Shown: positions 14,079 to 22,724 of the stretch, piece after piece
Position numbering within the stretch: the first letter of the stretch is position 1
Layout: each line of letters opens with the position of its first letter
Assembly (NCBI GenBank): GCA_046094385.1
Contig: JBJTHJ010000042.1
Span: 1-28,083, forward strand
Length of the DNA stretch: 28,083 nucleotides
Reading direction: 5' to 3'
Source: ZLKRG08 sp046094385
Lineage (GTDB): Bacteria > Actinomycetota > Actinomycetes > Nanopelagicales > Nanopelagicaceae
Made by a program: the position numbers and the translations under genes
The notes under the pieces: model-generated
The model's input: the letters and a program-made list of their open reading frames with translations, nothing else
Databases searched by the model: none
Told to the model about the DNA's origin: nothing

Positions 14079-15179
14079 CTAGATACTAGAGAGCGCTTGT
14101 TCGATATCGCGCCAGAGGTCATCAACATTCTCAAGTCCAACGCTAAGGCGAATCAAGGATTCAGGTACTACGGAACTTTCCGCTGGCCAGCGCCTTCTAC
14201 GCTCCCAAAGCGTTTCAACGCCGCCGAGACTGGTGGCATGAGTTATCAACTTGGAAGATTCGCAGACCAGTTCTGCTTGAGACGCGCCACCTTTGATCTC
14301 AAATGAAAGAACTGCGCCAAAACCCCGCATAAAGCTCTTGGCACGCTCATGCTGTGGATCTGTAGGTAGCCCGGGATAGCGAACGCGGGAAACCTTTGGA
14401 TGTGCGCTTAAACGTTTAGCGATTTCAAGTGCACTCTCTGAACCCCGCTGGACGCGTACTGCAAAGGTGCGGACTCCGCGAAGTGCAAGCCACGCTTCAA
14501 AAGGTCCAGGGATGGCGCCACCTAACTTTCGCTGCCCTTCAAGGCGAGTAAAGAGCGCTTCATCTTTGGTAGAGAGCGAACCCATCAAAACATCGCTATG
14601 CCCAGCAAGAAACTTGGTAACCGAATTCATCACGATATCTGCACCCATCTCGAGTGGGTTTTGATTTAACGGTGTGGCAAAAGTGTTATCAACTGCAACG
14701 CCGATATTTGCCGCTTTCGCCGCTTTTATTAAATTTGGCAGATCAGCCACTTCAAGACAGGGGTTTGTAGGCGACTCAAGCCAAAGTAATTGAGTGCCAG
14801 GCAGCGCATCTATGACCTCTTGGGTATTGGCTAAATTTACAAATCTAACTTCGAGTCTTCCGCTCTCATGAGATTGCTTTAGTAAAGACATAGTTCCGGA
14901 GTAACCCTGATTTGATGCAGTTACCACTGCGCCAATTGGCAAAATATTAAATACGGCGCTGATTGCGGCCATGCCAGATGAGAAAGTCAGTGTGCGCCCA
15001 CCCTCTAACTCAGAGATCACCGCTTCGAGCGCGCTCCAAGCTTCATTGCCATAACGTCCATAACCGAGCTCACCACCTGCAACAAAGGTCGAGGTAAGTT
15101 GAATAGATGGATTAAGTGGCGCATCTGGCCCATGCGCTGGGCGACCTGCTGTGACCGCTAGAGTCTCATGGCGTTTCAT
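14079..15179 (-). CDS. Cys/Met-metabolism PLP-dependent enzyme (cystathionine gamma-synthase or lyase type)
   Basis: The 366-residue protein belongs to the trans-sulfuration family of fold type I PLP enzymes. Visible landmarks are YGRYGNEAWSALE near 40, FSSGMAAISA near 68, WLESPTNPCLEV near 133, DNTFATPLNQNP near 165, and the PLP lysine K189 in MNSVTKFLAGHSDVLMGSL. The C-terminus carries LIRLSVGLENVDDLWRDI. Sequence alone does not separate MetB, MetC and gamma-lyase activity; the small size and MalY-like neighbour suggest a role in cysteine/methionine interconversion. The ATG at 15179 has a TAATCT -10 6 nt upstream, placed right after the FAD-oxidoreductase stop, so it may have its own leaderless promoter. 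Confidence 0.88.
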   Translation of the reverse strand: MKRHETLAVTAGRPAHGPDAPLNPSIQLTSTFVAGGELGYGRYGNEAWSALEAVISELEGGRTLTFSSGMAAISAVFNILPIGAVVTASNQGYSGTMSLLKQSHESGRLEVRFVNLANTQEVIDALPGTQLLWLESPTNPCLEVADLPNLIKAAKAANIGVAVDNTFATPLNQNPLEMGADIVMNSVTKFLAGHSDVLMGSLSTKDEALFTRLEGQRKLGGAIPGPFEAWLALRGVRTFAVRVQRGSESALEIAKRLSAHPKVSRVRYPGLPTDPQHERAKSFMRGFGAVLSFEIKGGASQAELVCESSKLITHATSLGGVETLWERRRRWPAESSVVPESLIRLSVGLENVDDLWRDIEQALSSI

Positions 15180-15185
15180 GGGTAA

Positions 15186-15191
15186 AGATTA
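15186..15191 (-). promoter_or_regulatory. -10 element of the Cys/Met enzyme gene
   Basis: TAATCT on the minus strand lies 6 nt before ATG 15179 and 1 nt beyond the stop codon of the upstream gene. It suggests an internal promoter within the MalY-PYROXD2-Cys/Met cluster. Confidence 0.5.
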
Positions 15192-15192
15192 C

Positions 15193-16713
15193 TTAATCCC
15201 AGTCACTTAGTATCGCCATAGCTGCGTTATGGCCTGGAATTCCGCTTACTCCACCACCTCGTTTTGCACTTGCGCCACAGATAAAGACATTTGGCAGATT
15301 GGTCTCTACTCCCCATTTACCAATTTCCTGATCACTCTCTGCAAATGGCAAGGTTAAATCCTTATGAAAGATATTGCCACGTGGCAGAAATAGATCGGCC
15401 TCAAGATCAAGTGGTGATTTCGCTTCGATACATGGCTTTCCGTCACGAGAATACGCAAGCACAGATTCCAAAGGTTCAGCCAAATATTGATCAAGGCCTT
15501 GAATGCACTTTGCCAATACCTCTTTGGTGATTGCCTTATTGTCATCTTCGAATGCAGATGCACAAGTGTGTAAACCAAATAAGGTGAGTGTGTGATAGCC
15601 AGCGCTACTTAACTCTGGACTCAAAATTGATGGATCGGTGAGGGTGTGGCAATACATCTCAGCAGGGATTACGGTCGGAATCTCCCCCATTAAAGCTTGA
15701 TCGTAAGCGCGCTCTAACTCCGAGAAACTCTCATTTATATGCAAAGTCCCAGCAAATGCCAACTTAGGATCCACACCTGATTTGAGTTGGGGTAATCTCT
15801 TTAGAAGCATATTGATCTTAATTTGCGATCCTTCAAGACTACTTCGACTCTGTATTTTATCGCTGACAAATTCTGGGGCCGCGTTACTAAGGAAATACCT
15901 AGCGCTCAGACGGCGCCCATTGATGTCGGTTACTTGCACACCTGATTGATCTGCATCAATTTGATCAACTTTTGCGGAGCATTCGATATGTACACCGTTT
16001 TCAATTGCAACTCTATTTAACTCTGATACCAATGCCCCCATGCCACCTTGCGGAACTTTCCACTCCCCAGAGCCATTACCGATCAAATGGTATAAAAAAC
16101 AGATATTTGCTTGAAGTCCATAAGCACTTGAGAGTGTTCCAATCAACCCATCTGTTAATACCACCCCACGCACCAAATCATTCTTGAAACGTTCAGTGAT
16201 GATGTTGCCAATCGGACTTTCAATCAAGTAATCCCAAACTTGGGGCATCGCAATCTCGGTCTTGAGTTGACTGCGACTTTTTAAAGGTTCCAACATAGTC
16301 GGTGCGATACGCGCAGCAAATTGCGCAATCTCCCCATAAAACTCGTTCCAAGCTTTGGCATCACCAGCGCCAGCACTTAACTTATTAAATGATAATTCGG
16401 TGCGCTCGTCCCACTGCCTTGATATCAATAACCCATCTTGAGCATAAGGTGTAAATGAAGAGATTTCCCTGGATAAATTTTTGAAAGAGAGTCCTAAATC
16501 TTTCACGATCTTATCTGGAAGAAGTGCAATCAAATAGGAGTATCTAGAGAGTTTGGCGTCGAACTCTTCAAAGGTTCTTACGCTCTGAGTTGCGCCACCT
16601 ATGACTTCTTGGGCTTCAAGAACCAAAACCCTCTTGCCAGCTTTAGCCAAATAATTTGCGGCGACCAGACCGTTGTGGCCAGCTCCAGCAATAATTACAT
16701 CGTAATCAAACAT
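15193..16713 (-). CDS. FAD-dependent oxidoreductase, phytoene-desaturase/PYROXD2-like
   Basis: The 506-residue flavoprotein opens with a dinucleotide-binding fold: VIIAGAGHNGLVAANYLAKAG, then LVLEAQEVIGGATQS. The middle has YHLIGNGSGEWKVPQGGMGALV, typical of the PYROXD2 branch of the phytoene desaturase superfamily. The C-terminal FAD motif is NVFICGASAKRGGGVSGIPGHNAA. PYROXD2-type enzymes have no well-settled substrate, and this one is unlikely to make retinal or carotenoids, because no crt genes are near and the aromatic pattern is that of PYROXD2. The ATG at 16713 lies 7 nt after the aminotransferase stop, so they form an operon. Confidence 0.88.
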   Translation of the reverse strand: MFDYDVIIAGAGHNGLVAANYLAKAGKRVLVLEAQEVIGGATQSVRTFEEFDAKLSRYSYLIALLPDKIVKDLGLSFKNLSREISSFTPYAQDGLLISRQWDERTELSFNKLSAGAGDAKAWNEFYGEIAQFAARIAPTMLEPLKSRSQLKTEIAMPQVWDYLIESPIGNIITERFKNDLVRGVVLTDGLIGTLSSAYGLQANICFLYHLIGNGSGEWKVPQGGMGALVSELNRVAIENGVHIECSAKVDQIDADQSGVQVTDINGRRLSARYFLSNAAPEFVSDKIQSRSSLEGSQIKINMLLKRLPQLKSGVDPKLAFAGTLHINESFSELERAYDQALMGEIPTVIPAEMYCHTLTDPSILSPELSSAGYHTLTLFGLHTCASAFEDDNKAITKEVLAKCIQGLDQYLAEPLESVLAYSRDGKPCIEAKSPLDLEADLFLPRGNIFHKDLTLPFAESDQEIGKWGVETNLPNVFICGASAKRGGGVSGIPGHNAAMAILSDWD

Positions 16714-16720
16714 TGCTTGC

Positions 16721-17863
16721 CTAAAGAGATTTAACCATGCGATTTACCGCCTCTGATAAGACGCTCTCGCTGGTTGCCAAATTTATGCGAATAAATTGGG
16801 AAGCGCTCTTTCCGTAGATTTTTCCAGAGTTAAACGCTACCCGGCCTTTTTCAAGAAAGACTGCGGCTGGATCATCTCCCAAGTTCAATTCACTTACATC
16901 CACCCAGGCTAAATATGAACATTGTGGAATTTGATATTTAGCAGCTGGGAGCTGGGTATCAAGTAAGGTCTTTAAGAAATGGGCATTAGATTCGATAGTC
17001 GAAATCGCTCCATCTAGCCAATCTTCACATTCGTTGAAGGCAATAACTGCTGCAAATGCACCCAAGATGGATGAGCGAAAATGTACGGAGACTGGCATCT
17101 TCCCCAGTAACTGGTGCCTCTGCTCTGATTGCGCAACAATCAAAGCAGATTTTAAGCCTGCCACATTGAATGCTTTGCTTGCACTAGTTACACAAATTCC
17201 AACTTCTGCTGCTTCGGGGCATACAGAGAGAAATGGGTGAAACTCATATCCAGGAAAGGTAAGTGGCGCATGTATCTCATCGCTGATAATTGTTACTTGG
17301 TACTGTTTTGCCAATTTCGCGAGCTTGATTAGATCGACTCGGCTGAATACTTTCCCAAGTGGATTATGCGGACTACAGAGGGCGTGAACTTTGACACCTG
17401 AGGCATACTGCTGCTCGATACCTTCGAAATCCAGCTCCCAATCAGCGCCATTTTGGATAAAAGGAACATCTACTAACTCGACTTTGGTCTCATTGATCCA
17501 GTTATAAAAATTATGATAAATCGGTGAATTGATCATCACTTTATCGCCAGGATTGGTAGTCACTCGCAGTACTTCAACCATGCCCACTCCAACATCGGTA
17601 CATAGTCGAACATATTTAGGGTTCAACTCCCAGTTCCAACGGCGCTTGGCAAATCCAGCAAAGGCTTCACCTAATTCTGGAATCGAACTTAGGTATCCCA
17701 TATCTGAATGAGAGATCATTTCAATCAAGAGATCTTTGATGGGCTTAGCAACTGGAAAGTCCATCTCGGCTACGAAGAGTGGCAGCACATCTGGCGGAAA
17801 CCCACGCCACTTCTCACTTCTGTGGGTTCGCATTTCAGATAGTGGTAGCGCCTCAATCTTCAT
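16721..17863 (-). CDS. PLP-dependent aminotransferase, MalY/PatB cystathionine beta-lyase type
   Basis: From ATG at 17863 the product is 380 residues. It follows the MalY/PatB pattern: RSEKWRGFPPDVLPLFVAEMDFP at the start, YNFYNWI-like NFYNWINETK in the middle, CSPHNPLGKVFS, ISDEIHAPLTFPG and the PLP lysine in SASKAFNVAGLKSA. Such enzymes cleave cystathionine or cysteine C-S bonds to give homocysteine, pyruvate and ammonia. The longer reading from TTG at 17929 adds 22 residues with no family match and starts too close to the divergent glycosylase gene, so it is not used. It is the first gene of the leftward trio with the FAD oxidoreductase and the Cys/Met enzyme. Confidence 0.88.
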   Translation of the reverse strand: MKIEALPLSEMRTHRSEKWRGFPPDVLPLFVAEMDFPVAKPIKDLLIEMISHSDMGYLSSIPELGEAFAGFAKRRWNWELNPKYVRLCTDVGVGMVEVLRVTTNPGDKVMINSPIYHNFYNWINETKVELVDVPFIQNGADWELDFEGIEQQYASGVKVHALCSPHNPLGKVFSRVDLIKLAKLAKQYQVTIISDEIHAPLTFPGYEFHPFLSVCPEAAEVGICVTSASKAFNVAGLKSALIVAQSEQRHQLLGKMPVSVHFRSSILGAFAAVIAFNECEDWLDGAISTIESNAHFLKTLLDTQLPAAKYQIPQCSYLAWVDVSELNLGDDPAAVFLEKGRVAFNSGKIYGKSASQFIRINLATSESVLSEAVNRMVKSL

Positions 17864-17957
17864 CCCACGAGAGTAATACAGCAGCCAACTTTGCGCAGTA
17901 AGATTTGCAAGATTCCAAGATTTAAACAAGATTTAAAGATGTCTAGAGAGGTTTTCG

Positions 17958-18572
17958 GTGAACACCCAAGCGAAGATGCGAAAGATAGTTGAACAAATCG
18001 CTGAAACCGACTCAAGATTCACCCCAATTATTGAAAATTCAGAGTTATGTGATTTGGGGATCTATCAGCCAAAAAGTAGCCATTTTGAATCTCTCGTTTC
18101 ATCCGTAATTTCACAGCAACTTGCCACTGCAGCTGCGCGCACTATCAATGGAAGATTTAAAGCAGCGGTCGGAAAAGTAACCCCAAAGAATATAGCTCGA
18201 TTGAGTGATGCAGAGCTAAGAGCTGTGGGGCTATCGGCAGCCAAAGCTAAGACCATCAGAGGGCTGGCAACTGCCGCAAATGATAAGGAGATCAACTTCA
18301 ACAAATTACATGAAGAGGAAGATGAATATCTTTACTCCAAATTAACTTCGCTTTGGGGTATCGGACCTTGGACTGTAGATATGTTTATGATGTTCCAACT
18401 TGGAAGATTGGATATTTGGCCCACTGGAGATCTTGGGGTAAGACGTGGTTGGGAGAGAATCCATAGATTAAAGAGTGAGATCACGCCAATAGATTTAGAG
18501 AAACGAGGCGATAAATTTAGGCCTCATAGAAGTGTGGTGGCTTGGTATTGCTGGAGAGCTATCGATAACTAA
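17958..18572 (+). CDS. DNA-3-methyladenine glycosylase, AlkA/HhH-GPD family
   Basis: This 204-residue base-excision repair enzyme removes alkylated bases from DNA. It shows FESLVSSVISQQLATAAARTI near residue 42, the helix-hairpin-helix LTSLWGIGPWTVDMF near 130, and the catalytic aspartate D158 in WPTGDLGVRRG. It lacks the N-terminal domain of E. coli AlkA, so it is the short MagIII/Mag1-like form. The start GTG at 17958 has AGAGG 6 nt upstream. It is divergent from the MalY-type gene, and its stop overlaps the msrAB stop by 4 bp from the other strand. Confidence 0.9.
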   Translation: MNTQAKMRKIVEQIAETDSRFTPIIENSELCDLGIYQPKSSHFESLVSSVISQQLATAAARTINGRFKAAVGKVTPKNIARLSDAELRAVGLSAAKAKTIRGLATAANDKEINFNKLHEEEDEYLYSKLTSLWGIGPWTVDMFMMFQLGRLDIWPTGDLGVRRGWERIHRLKSEITPIDLEKRGDKFRPHRSVVAWYCWRAIDN

Positions 18573-19486
18573 CGCGCTTCAAGCACCAAACTTACGGAAT
18601 TGATACACCATCTTTGATCGGTTGGAGTGTCAAAACCTTCACCCTCAAAGACATGCCCTAAATGTGAATTACACATGGCACATCTGACTTCGGTTCTGAC
18701 TCTGGGAGCTAGCGAGCGATCTTCTAGCAAGATCACCGCGTCGTTCTCGGTAGGAGCATAGAAAGATGGCCAACCACAACCTGAGTGGAATTTGGTCTCA
18801 CTTCTAAATAGCTCCGATTGGCAAGCTTTGCACTTATAAACTCCAACTGTTTCGGTATCCGTATATTCTCCTGTGAAGGGGCGTTCGGTCGCACCATGGC
18901 GTAATACTTCATAAGAGAGCGGATCTAACTTTGCCTTCAATTCAGACTCATTTATTGAAGGATAAGCAACTCCGGTAGATGAATGGCAGTCGTAGCCATT
19001 TGGATTCTTCTCCAAATATCTTTGGTGGTACTCCTCGGCCAGCCAATATCTATGAGGCTTTGCATCTTCGATCTGAGTAACTATCGGTCCAATACCCTCT
19101 TTACCTAAAACTTTTCCATAAACTTTTGCCGCATTAAATGCGAGCGCTTCTTGCTCTGAATTGGTGTAGAAAATCGCACTGCGATATTGAGTACCGATAT
19201 CGCCACCTTGCTTATTAAGTGATGTGGGATCGTGCATCGTGAAGAACTCTTCAAGCAGTCGCTGATAGCTAATCTGTTGTGGATCGAAGTTCACTTCCAC
19301 AGTCTCCGCGTGATTGGTACTTCCCTTGCACACCTCTTCGTAGGTTGGATTATCCGCATGTCCTCCCATGTAACCCACCGAAGTGCTAATCACACCGGGC
19401 AGATTCCAAAATCTGCGCTCTGCACCCCAGAAACAACCCGTGGCAAAGTAAGCCCGCTCTGATCTGTTAGCGCCATTTGAGATCAT
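18569..19486 (-). CDS. msrAB: Peptide methionine sulfoxide reductase MsrA-MsrB fusion
   Basis: The 305-residue fusion repairs both stereoisomers of oxidised methionine. The MsrA part (about 10-165) has the active site GCFWG with C18 and the family block KVYGKVLG followed by HRYWLAEEYHQRY. The MsrB part (about 175-305) has two zinc CxxC pairs (YKCKACQ; VRCAMCN), HSGCGWPSF, and the catalytic cysteine C294 in RWCINSVSL. The A-B order is as in Neisseria and streptococcal fusions. The ATG at 19486 has AGGA 7 nt upstream. Both halves keep their active cysteine, so both activities are expected. Fusion of this pair occurs in several phyla. Confidence 0.96.
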   Translation of the reverse strand: MISNGANRSERAYFATGCFWGAERRFWNLPGVISTSVGYMGGHADNPTYEEVCKGSTNHAETVEVNFDPQQISYQRLLEEFFTMHDPTSLNKQGGDIGTQYRSAIFYTNSEQEALAFNAAKVYGKVLGKEGIGPIVTQIEDAKPHRYWLAEEYHQRYLEKNPNGYDCHSSTGVAYPSINESELKAKLDPLSYEVLRHGATERPFTGEYTDTETVGVYKCKACQSELFRSETKFHSGCGWPSFYAPTENDAVILLEDRSLAPRVRTEVRCAMCNSHLGHVFEGEGFDTPTDQRWCINSVSLVLEAR

Positions 19487-19661
19487 CTTGAAATCCTCTT
19501 CAAAGTAAACTTCCGAAACTCATTTTGATATCCAATAGTATTAGCCCGCTGGAAGCAGGTTTTGCAGAATTCTTAAGCCTTGAACTGCGTAATTTTGAGG
19601 ATTTTTCGGAGTGTGTAGACTGCTTGTTCAGGTTGTTTAAGTATTGAGAGATCTTGCTTAA

Positions 19662-19733
19662 GCCCTCGTAGCTCAGGGGATAGAGCACGGCCCTCCGGAG
19701 GCCGGTGCACAGGTTCGAATCCTGTCGAGGGCG
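19662..19733 (+). tRNA. tRNA-Arg (CCG)
   Basis: Acceptor GCCCTCG pairs perfectly with CGAGGGC. The D-arm is AGCTCAGGGGATAGAGC. The anticodon stem CGGCC/GGCCG encloses CTCCGGA with anticodon CCG. The T-arm is CAGGTTCGAATCCTG. Discriminator G is followed by CTTT, so CCA is not encoded, unlike the other two tRNAs of the window. The 144 bp up to whiB1 shows only leader sequence. Confidence 0.96.
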
Positions 19734-19877
19734 CTTTAATGCGCTAAATCACCCTGAATGTTTCAGTAGCCTCTTGTAACGAAAAGATAACTATTGGAGA
19801 ATAGCGCGTTGGTCAGAAAGATTGTCTTCGGTTTTCCCTGCAAAGGTTTCAAAAAGAGTTAAGAGGGTGGTTCACGG

Positions 19878-20150
19878 ATGGATTGGCGTCATCAAGCAGC
19901 GTGCCGTGATGAGGACCCAGAGCTCTTCTTCCCCGTCGGAAATACTGGGCCAGCGATCACTCAGATCGAAGAGGCCAAGAAAGTTTGTATGCGCTGCCCG
20001 GTCAAAGAGCCTTGCCTAGCCTGGGCCCTTGAATCTGGCCAAGATGCTGGCGTTTGGGGCGGGTTATCTGAAGATGAGCGTCGAGCTATGAAGCGTCGCG
20101 CCGCAAGAAATCGCGCTCGCCTAGCTGAGCTAAATCGCCACGATAATTAA
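19878..20150 (+). CDS. whiB1: WhiB-family iron-sulfur transcriptional regulator, WhiB1 type
   Basis: This 90-residue protein begins MDWRHQAACRDEDPELFFP, nearly the WhiB1 opening. Four cysteines (C9, C37, C40, C46) bind the [4Fe-4S] cluster, which reacts with nitric oxide. GVWGG at 58-62 contacts sigma factor region 4, and a basic tail (RRAMKRRAARNRAR) binds DNA. WhiB1 is essential in mycobacteria. The order whiB1 then a PdtaS-type kinase on the other strand is the same as in Mycobacterium. Its stop overlaps the kinase stop (convergent). The start has no clear Shine-Dalgarno. Confidence 0.96.
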   Translation: MDWRHQAACRDEDPELFFPVGNTGPAITQIEEAKKVCMRCPVKEPCLAWALESGQDAGVWGGLSEDERRAMKRRAARNRARLAELNRHDN

Positions 20151-21550
20151 CGAATATCGAAATGTAGTTGCACGGTAGTTCCAATTTTATCTGCCGAATT
20201 GAAACCCTGAAACTCTAAAGTTCCATTTAGCTCGCTCTCAGTCAAGGTACGAACAATTTGTAACCCTAAATTTGAATTCTCTTTCAAGTTAAAATTCTGA
20301 GGTAACCCAACTCCGTCATCTTCAACTTTAACCGAACAACTACCGCCAGTTCTGCTAAAGATAACTTCGACCCTACTTCCAGATGTGGCCAAACCATGTT
20401 CGATTGCATTAGCTACCAGCTCTGTGATGATCAATGAGAGCGGTGTGGCAATCTTCGGATCCAAAGCGCCAATGCTTCCTAAACGTCTTACCGTCAATTC
20501 TTTGGCTCGATTAGGCGCACGCAGCGCCAACTCCGCTGCATGCCCGATCAATGAATCAACGACCGAATCAAAGTCAACTTGATCTTGGCCGCTGGTAGAG
20601 AGCGTTTCATGCACCAACGCAATAGTTGAGATTCTGCGCACCGCCTCATCTAGCGCACCTTGTGCCTTTGGGTCCTCTACTCGTCGCGCTTGAAGTCGAA
20701 GCAAGGCCGAAACTGTCTGCAAATTATTCTTAACGCGATGATGAATTTCCTTGATGGTGGCATCTTTTAGCAGCAATTCGCGCTCTCTGCGGCGCATTTC
20801 AGTCACGTTATGTAAAAGCGCGATCGCACCGATACGTAGTCCACTCTTCAAAAGTGGTAGCAAGGTCAACTCCACTACCCCGCCCGCACTTTCGAGAATT
20901 ACTTGGCTCATGGAAATTTGATTTAAAGCATCACCAATCTCGTTCTGTGATTTCCCAGAGATCTGATGAGCGATTTCGTTTAAAGATAAACCTTCCAGCT
21001 CACTCTCCCAGCCCAACCTGCTAAATGCAGATCGACCATTTGGGCTGGCATATGAGATTAGGCCATCCTTATTTAATTTAATAAAACCATCTCCAACTCG
21101 AGGTGATGGATTTAGCGAAGTGATCGCAATTTCAAATGGAAAATTCCCTTCGCAGGCCATCTCAATTAACTGCATGGCAGATTCTTGGTAGGTACTCTCA
21201 AGCCGTCCAACGCTTCTGGTGGCATCTGGATTTCGATGTCTAGTTAGGATCGCCAATTCATTTTGATGCAGCTTTATCGAAAAATGTTCGACGCTGGCGC
21301 TTTCTGGGATCTGCTTTACCTCTAACCCAACAAAATCTTCTGGGAATACCGTAGCGGCGGTCGCTGCACGAACATGCGCGATTGCAATGTAACCACCTGA
21401 ATCTAGTTTTACCCATAATGCCAAATCTGCAAAACTCAAATCTGCAATTATCTGCCAATCCAATGCCAATCGCTTTAGAAAATCTAAATCTGAGTTGGTA
21501 ATTTGGCTACTACCTGAAACCAACTCTTCAATCTGCTTCATGAGAGCCAA
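20147..21550 (-). CDS. pdtaS: Sensor histidine kinase PdtaS (HisKA_2 type)
   Basis: This 467-residue soluble kinase signals to an ANTAR response regulator (PdtaR), which acts as an RNA-binding antiterminator. The N-terminal half is GAF-like (about 1-140), followed by a PAS-like segment (about 165-260). The phosphoacceptor motif EIHHRVKNNLQTVSALLRLQARR carries H270/H271. The HATPase_c domain has NAIEHG (N-box) and DDGVGLP (G-box). There is no membrane helix. It sits next to whiB1 as in Mycobacterium. Its start lies within the 3' end of the DUF6912-like gene, so the two are translated as an operon. pdtaR is not in the window. Confidence 0.92.
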   Translation of the reverse strand: MALMKQIEELVSGSSQITNSDLDFLKRLALDWQIIADLSFADLALWVKLDSGGYIAIAHVRAATAATVFPEDFVGLEVKQIPESASVEHFSIKLHQNELAILTRHRNPDATRSVGRLESTYQESAMQLIEMACEGNFPFEIAITSLNPSPRVGDGFIKLNKDGLISYASPNGRSAFSRLGWESELEGLSLNEIAHQISGKSQNEIGDALNQISMSQVILESAGGVVELTLLPLLKSGLRIGAIALLHNVTEMRRRERELLLKDATIKEIHHRVKNNLQTVSALLRLQARRVEDPKAQGALDEAVRRISTIALVHETLSTSGQDQVDFDSVVDSLIGHAAELALRAPNRAKELTVRRLGSIGALDPKIATPLSLIITELVANAIEHGLATSGSRVEVIFSRTGGSCSVKVEDDGVGLPQNFNLKENSNLGLQIVRTLTESELNGTLEFQGFNSADKIGTTVQLHFDIR

Positions 21551-21888
21551 GTACCAATCTCAAACTTGATCTCCTCGGGCGCAAACCACGAGAGAGTTTC
21601 ACCATCTTCTGAATATAAGACCGCTGCCACTTGGCTAAATTCCAACTTGAAATCTTCAGTATCCAGCTGCGCATCATTTAGATCAGCGGCAATCACTAAA
21701 CCAAATTTCCCGCCATTTAAGGTCAAAGCATCTTCAGCTGCCAATAGGCTGATCAGATGCTCTTGCTCTTCAACATCTACGGCGCCATCAAATTCAAATT
21801 GTTCCGGTGTTAAGTAATCGGCGATAGCGATTGGGGCAGATAGGAGCGCTTGGAGCTGCTGGGGGGTTGCCGCTATATAGACTCGCAC
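21538..21888 (-). CDS. Conserved hypothetical protein, DUF6912-like
   Basis: The 116-residue protein starts MRVYIAATPQQLQALL and is acidic throughout, with VDVEEQEHLISLLAAEDAL and a C-terminal WFAPEEIKFE. The opening and position next to pdtaS match the actinobacterial family usually named DUF6912. No catalytic motif is visible and no function is known. It overlaps the pdtaS start by 13 bp and the TadZ-like gene stop by 16 bp, so it is inside one leftward operon. Confidence 0.72.
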   Translation of the reverse strand: MRVYIAATPQQLQALLSAPIAIADYLTPEQFEFDGAVDVEEQEHLISLLAAEDALTLNGGKFGLVIAADLNDAQLDTEDFKLEFSQVAAVLYSEDGETLSWFAPEEIKFEIGTWLS

Positions 21889-22724
21889 CGGCCAAGAGTA
21901 GCGATGGCTTTTCGGGCGTGCGAATTGGGAAATTCTTCTAGCAAAGCGCTCCTTCGCTCAGCTGTAATCTCAAATGACTTCGGCTCATAAGGAATCAACA
22001 CGACTCTTGGAAACTCTGATTGAATCTGACGCAACCAATTAATTTGTGCCTTGCTCTTCTCATAGAAATTGCAGATCAAGGTAAAGGCACCAATAGATAA
22101 TCCCTGCAATCTGCTTAGAGTGTTTGCGTTTAATCTACAAACCACATAAATTAAATCTGACTGACCTAGTAACTGACCTAATAATTGTTCATTTGGATTG
22201 GAGCCTAGATCGATCACAAAGCTCTCACAATCAGCAAATGAGGTTAAACCTTGAATCACCTGAAGATTTGGACCAACTTTTTCATTGCGTCCTTCGATGC
22301 GATGTAGCCCTAAGTTTTTGGCGATTTCAGGATATTTTGCATCAAGATCCAATAGCGCCACCCGCTCTTTTAACGATAATTCGAATGCTAAATTAGTGGC
22401 AAGAGTGGTGGTACCAACACCACCAGAGAGTCCTAGCAGGGAGATAACTCTGCGAGAACCCTTGAGCAGGATCCGCTGCTGGCTTTGATGTTCTTCAGAG
22501 AGTAATAGCACCAATTCATGAAGTACCATCTGGCGATCTACCAATAAAATTGTATTTCTACTTTCAACCTTTAGATTAGAAATCAGGATTACTTCAGGTT
22601 CTAGAAGTTGAAGTTGTGGCAACGAGACCGCCCTTAAAGCCAACTCTCCGCCCACTTCGGTGATTGCTCTGATTGCCAATGACTCTAAATCAGAATCTAA
22701 GATGTAGGTTGCAAATCTAGCCAT
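21873..22724 (-). CDS. MinD/ParA-type ATPase of the TadZ/CpaE (or Ssd) group, atypical P-loop
   Basis: The 283-residue protein has a receiver-like or degenerate N-terminal domain (about 1-90) and an ATPase domain. The deviant Walker A at 98-109 reads GLSGGVGTTTLA: both lysines of KGGVGKT are replaced (by S and T). RVALLDLDAKYPEIA (Walker A') and FVIDLGSN (Walker B) follow. Members such as CpaE, TadZ and mycobacterial Ssd localise pili or affect division and often have altered P-loops. It overlaps the SAF-domain gene by 8 bp, so they work together. No other tad genes are present in the window. Confidence 0.8.
   Translation of the reverse strand: MARFATYILDSDLESLAIRAITEVGGELALRAVSLPQLQLLEPEVILISNLKVESRNTILLVDRQMVLHELVLLLSEEHQSQQRILLKGSRRVISLLGLSGGVGTTTLATNLAFELSLKERVALLDLDAKYPEIAKNLGLHRIEGRNEKVGPNLQVIQGLTSFADCESFVIDLGSNPNEQLLGQLLGQSDLIYVVCRLNANTLSRLQGLSIGAFTLICNFYEKSKAQINWLRQIQSEFPRVVLIPYEPKSFEITAERRSALLEEFPNSHARKAIATLGRCESI

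Noticed and set aside
15193..16713. Carotenoid desaturase feeding retinal to actinorhodopsin
   Set aside because: Motifs fit the PYROXD2 branch rather than CrtI, and neighbours are sulfur amino-acid enzymes.
19500..19688. Minus-strand 62-codon frame next to msrAB
   Set aside because: Begins inside tRNA-Arg, has no promoter or start signal, and a low-complexity product.
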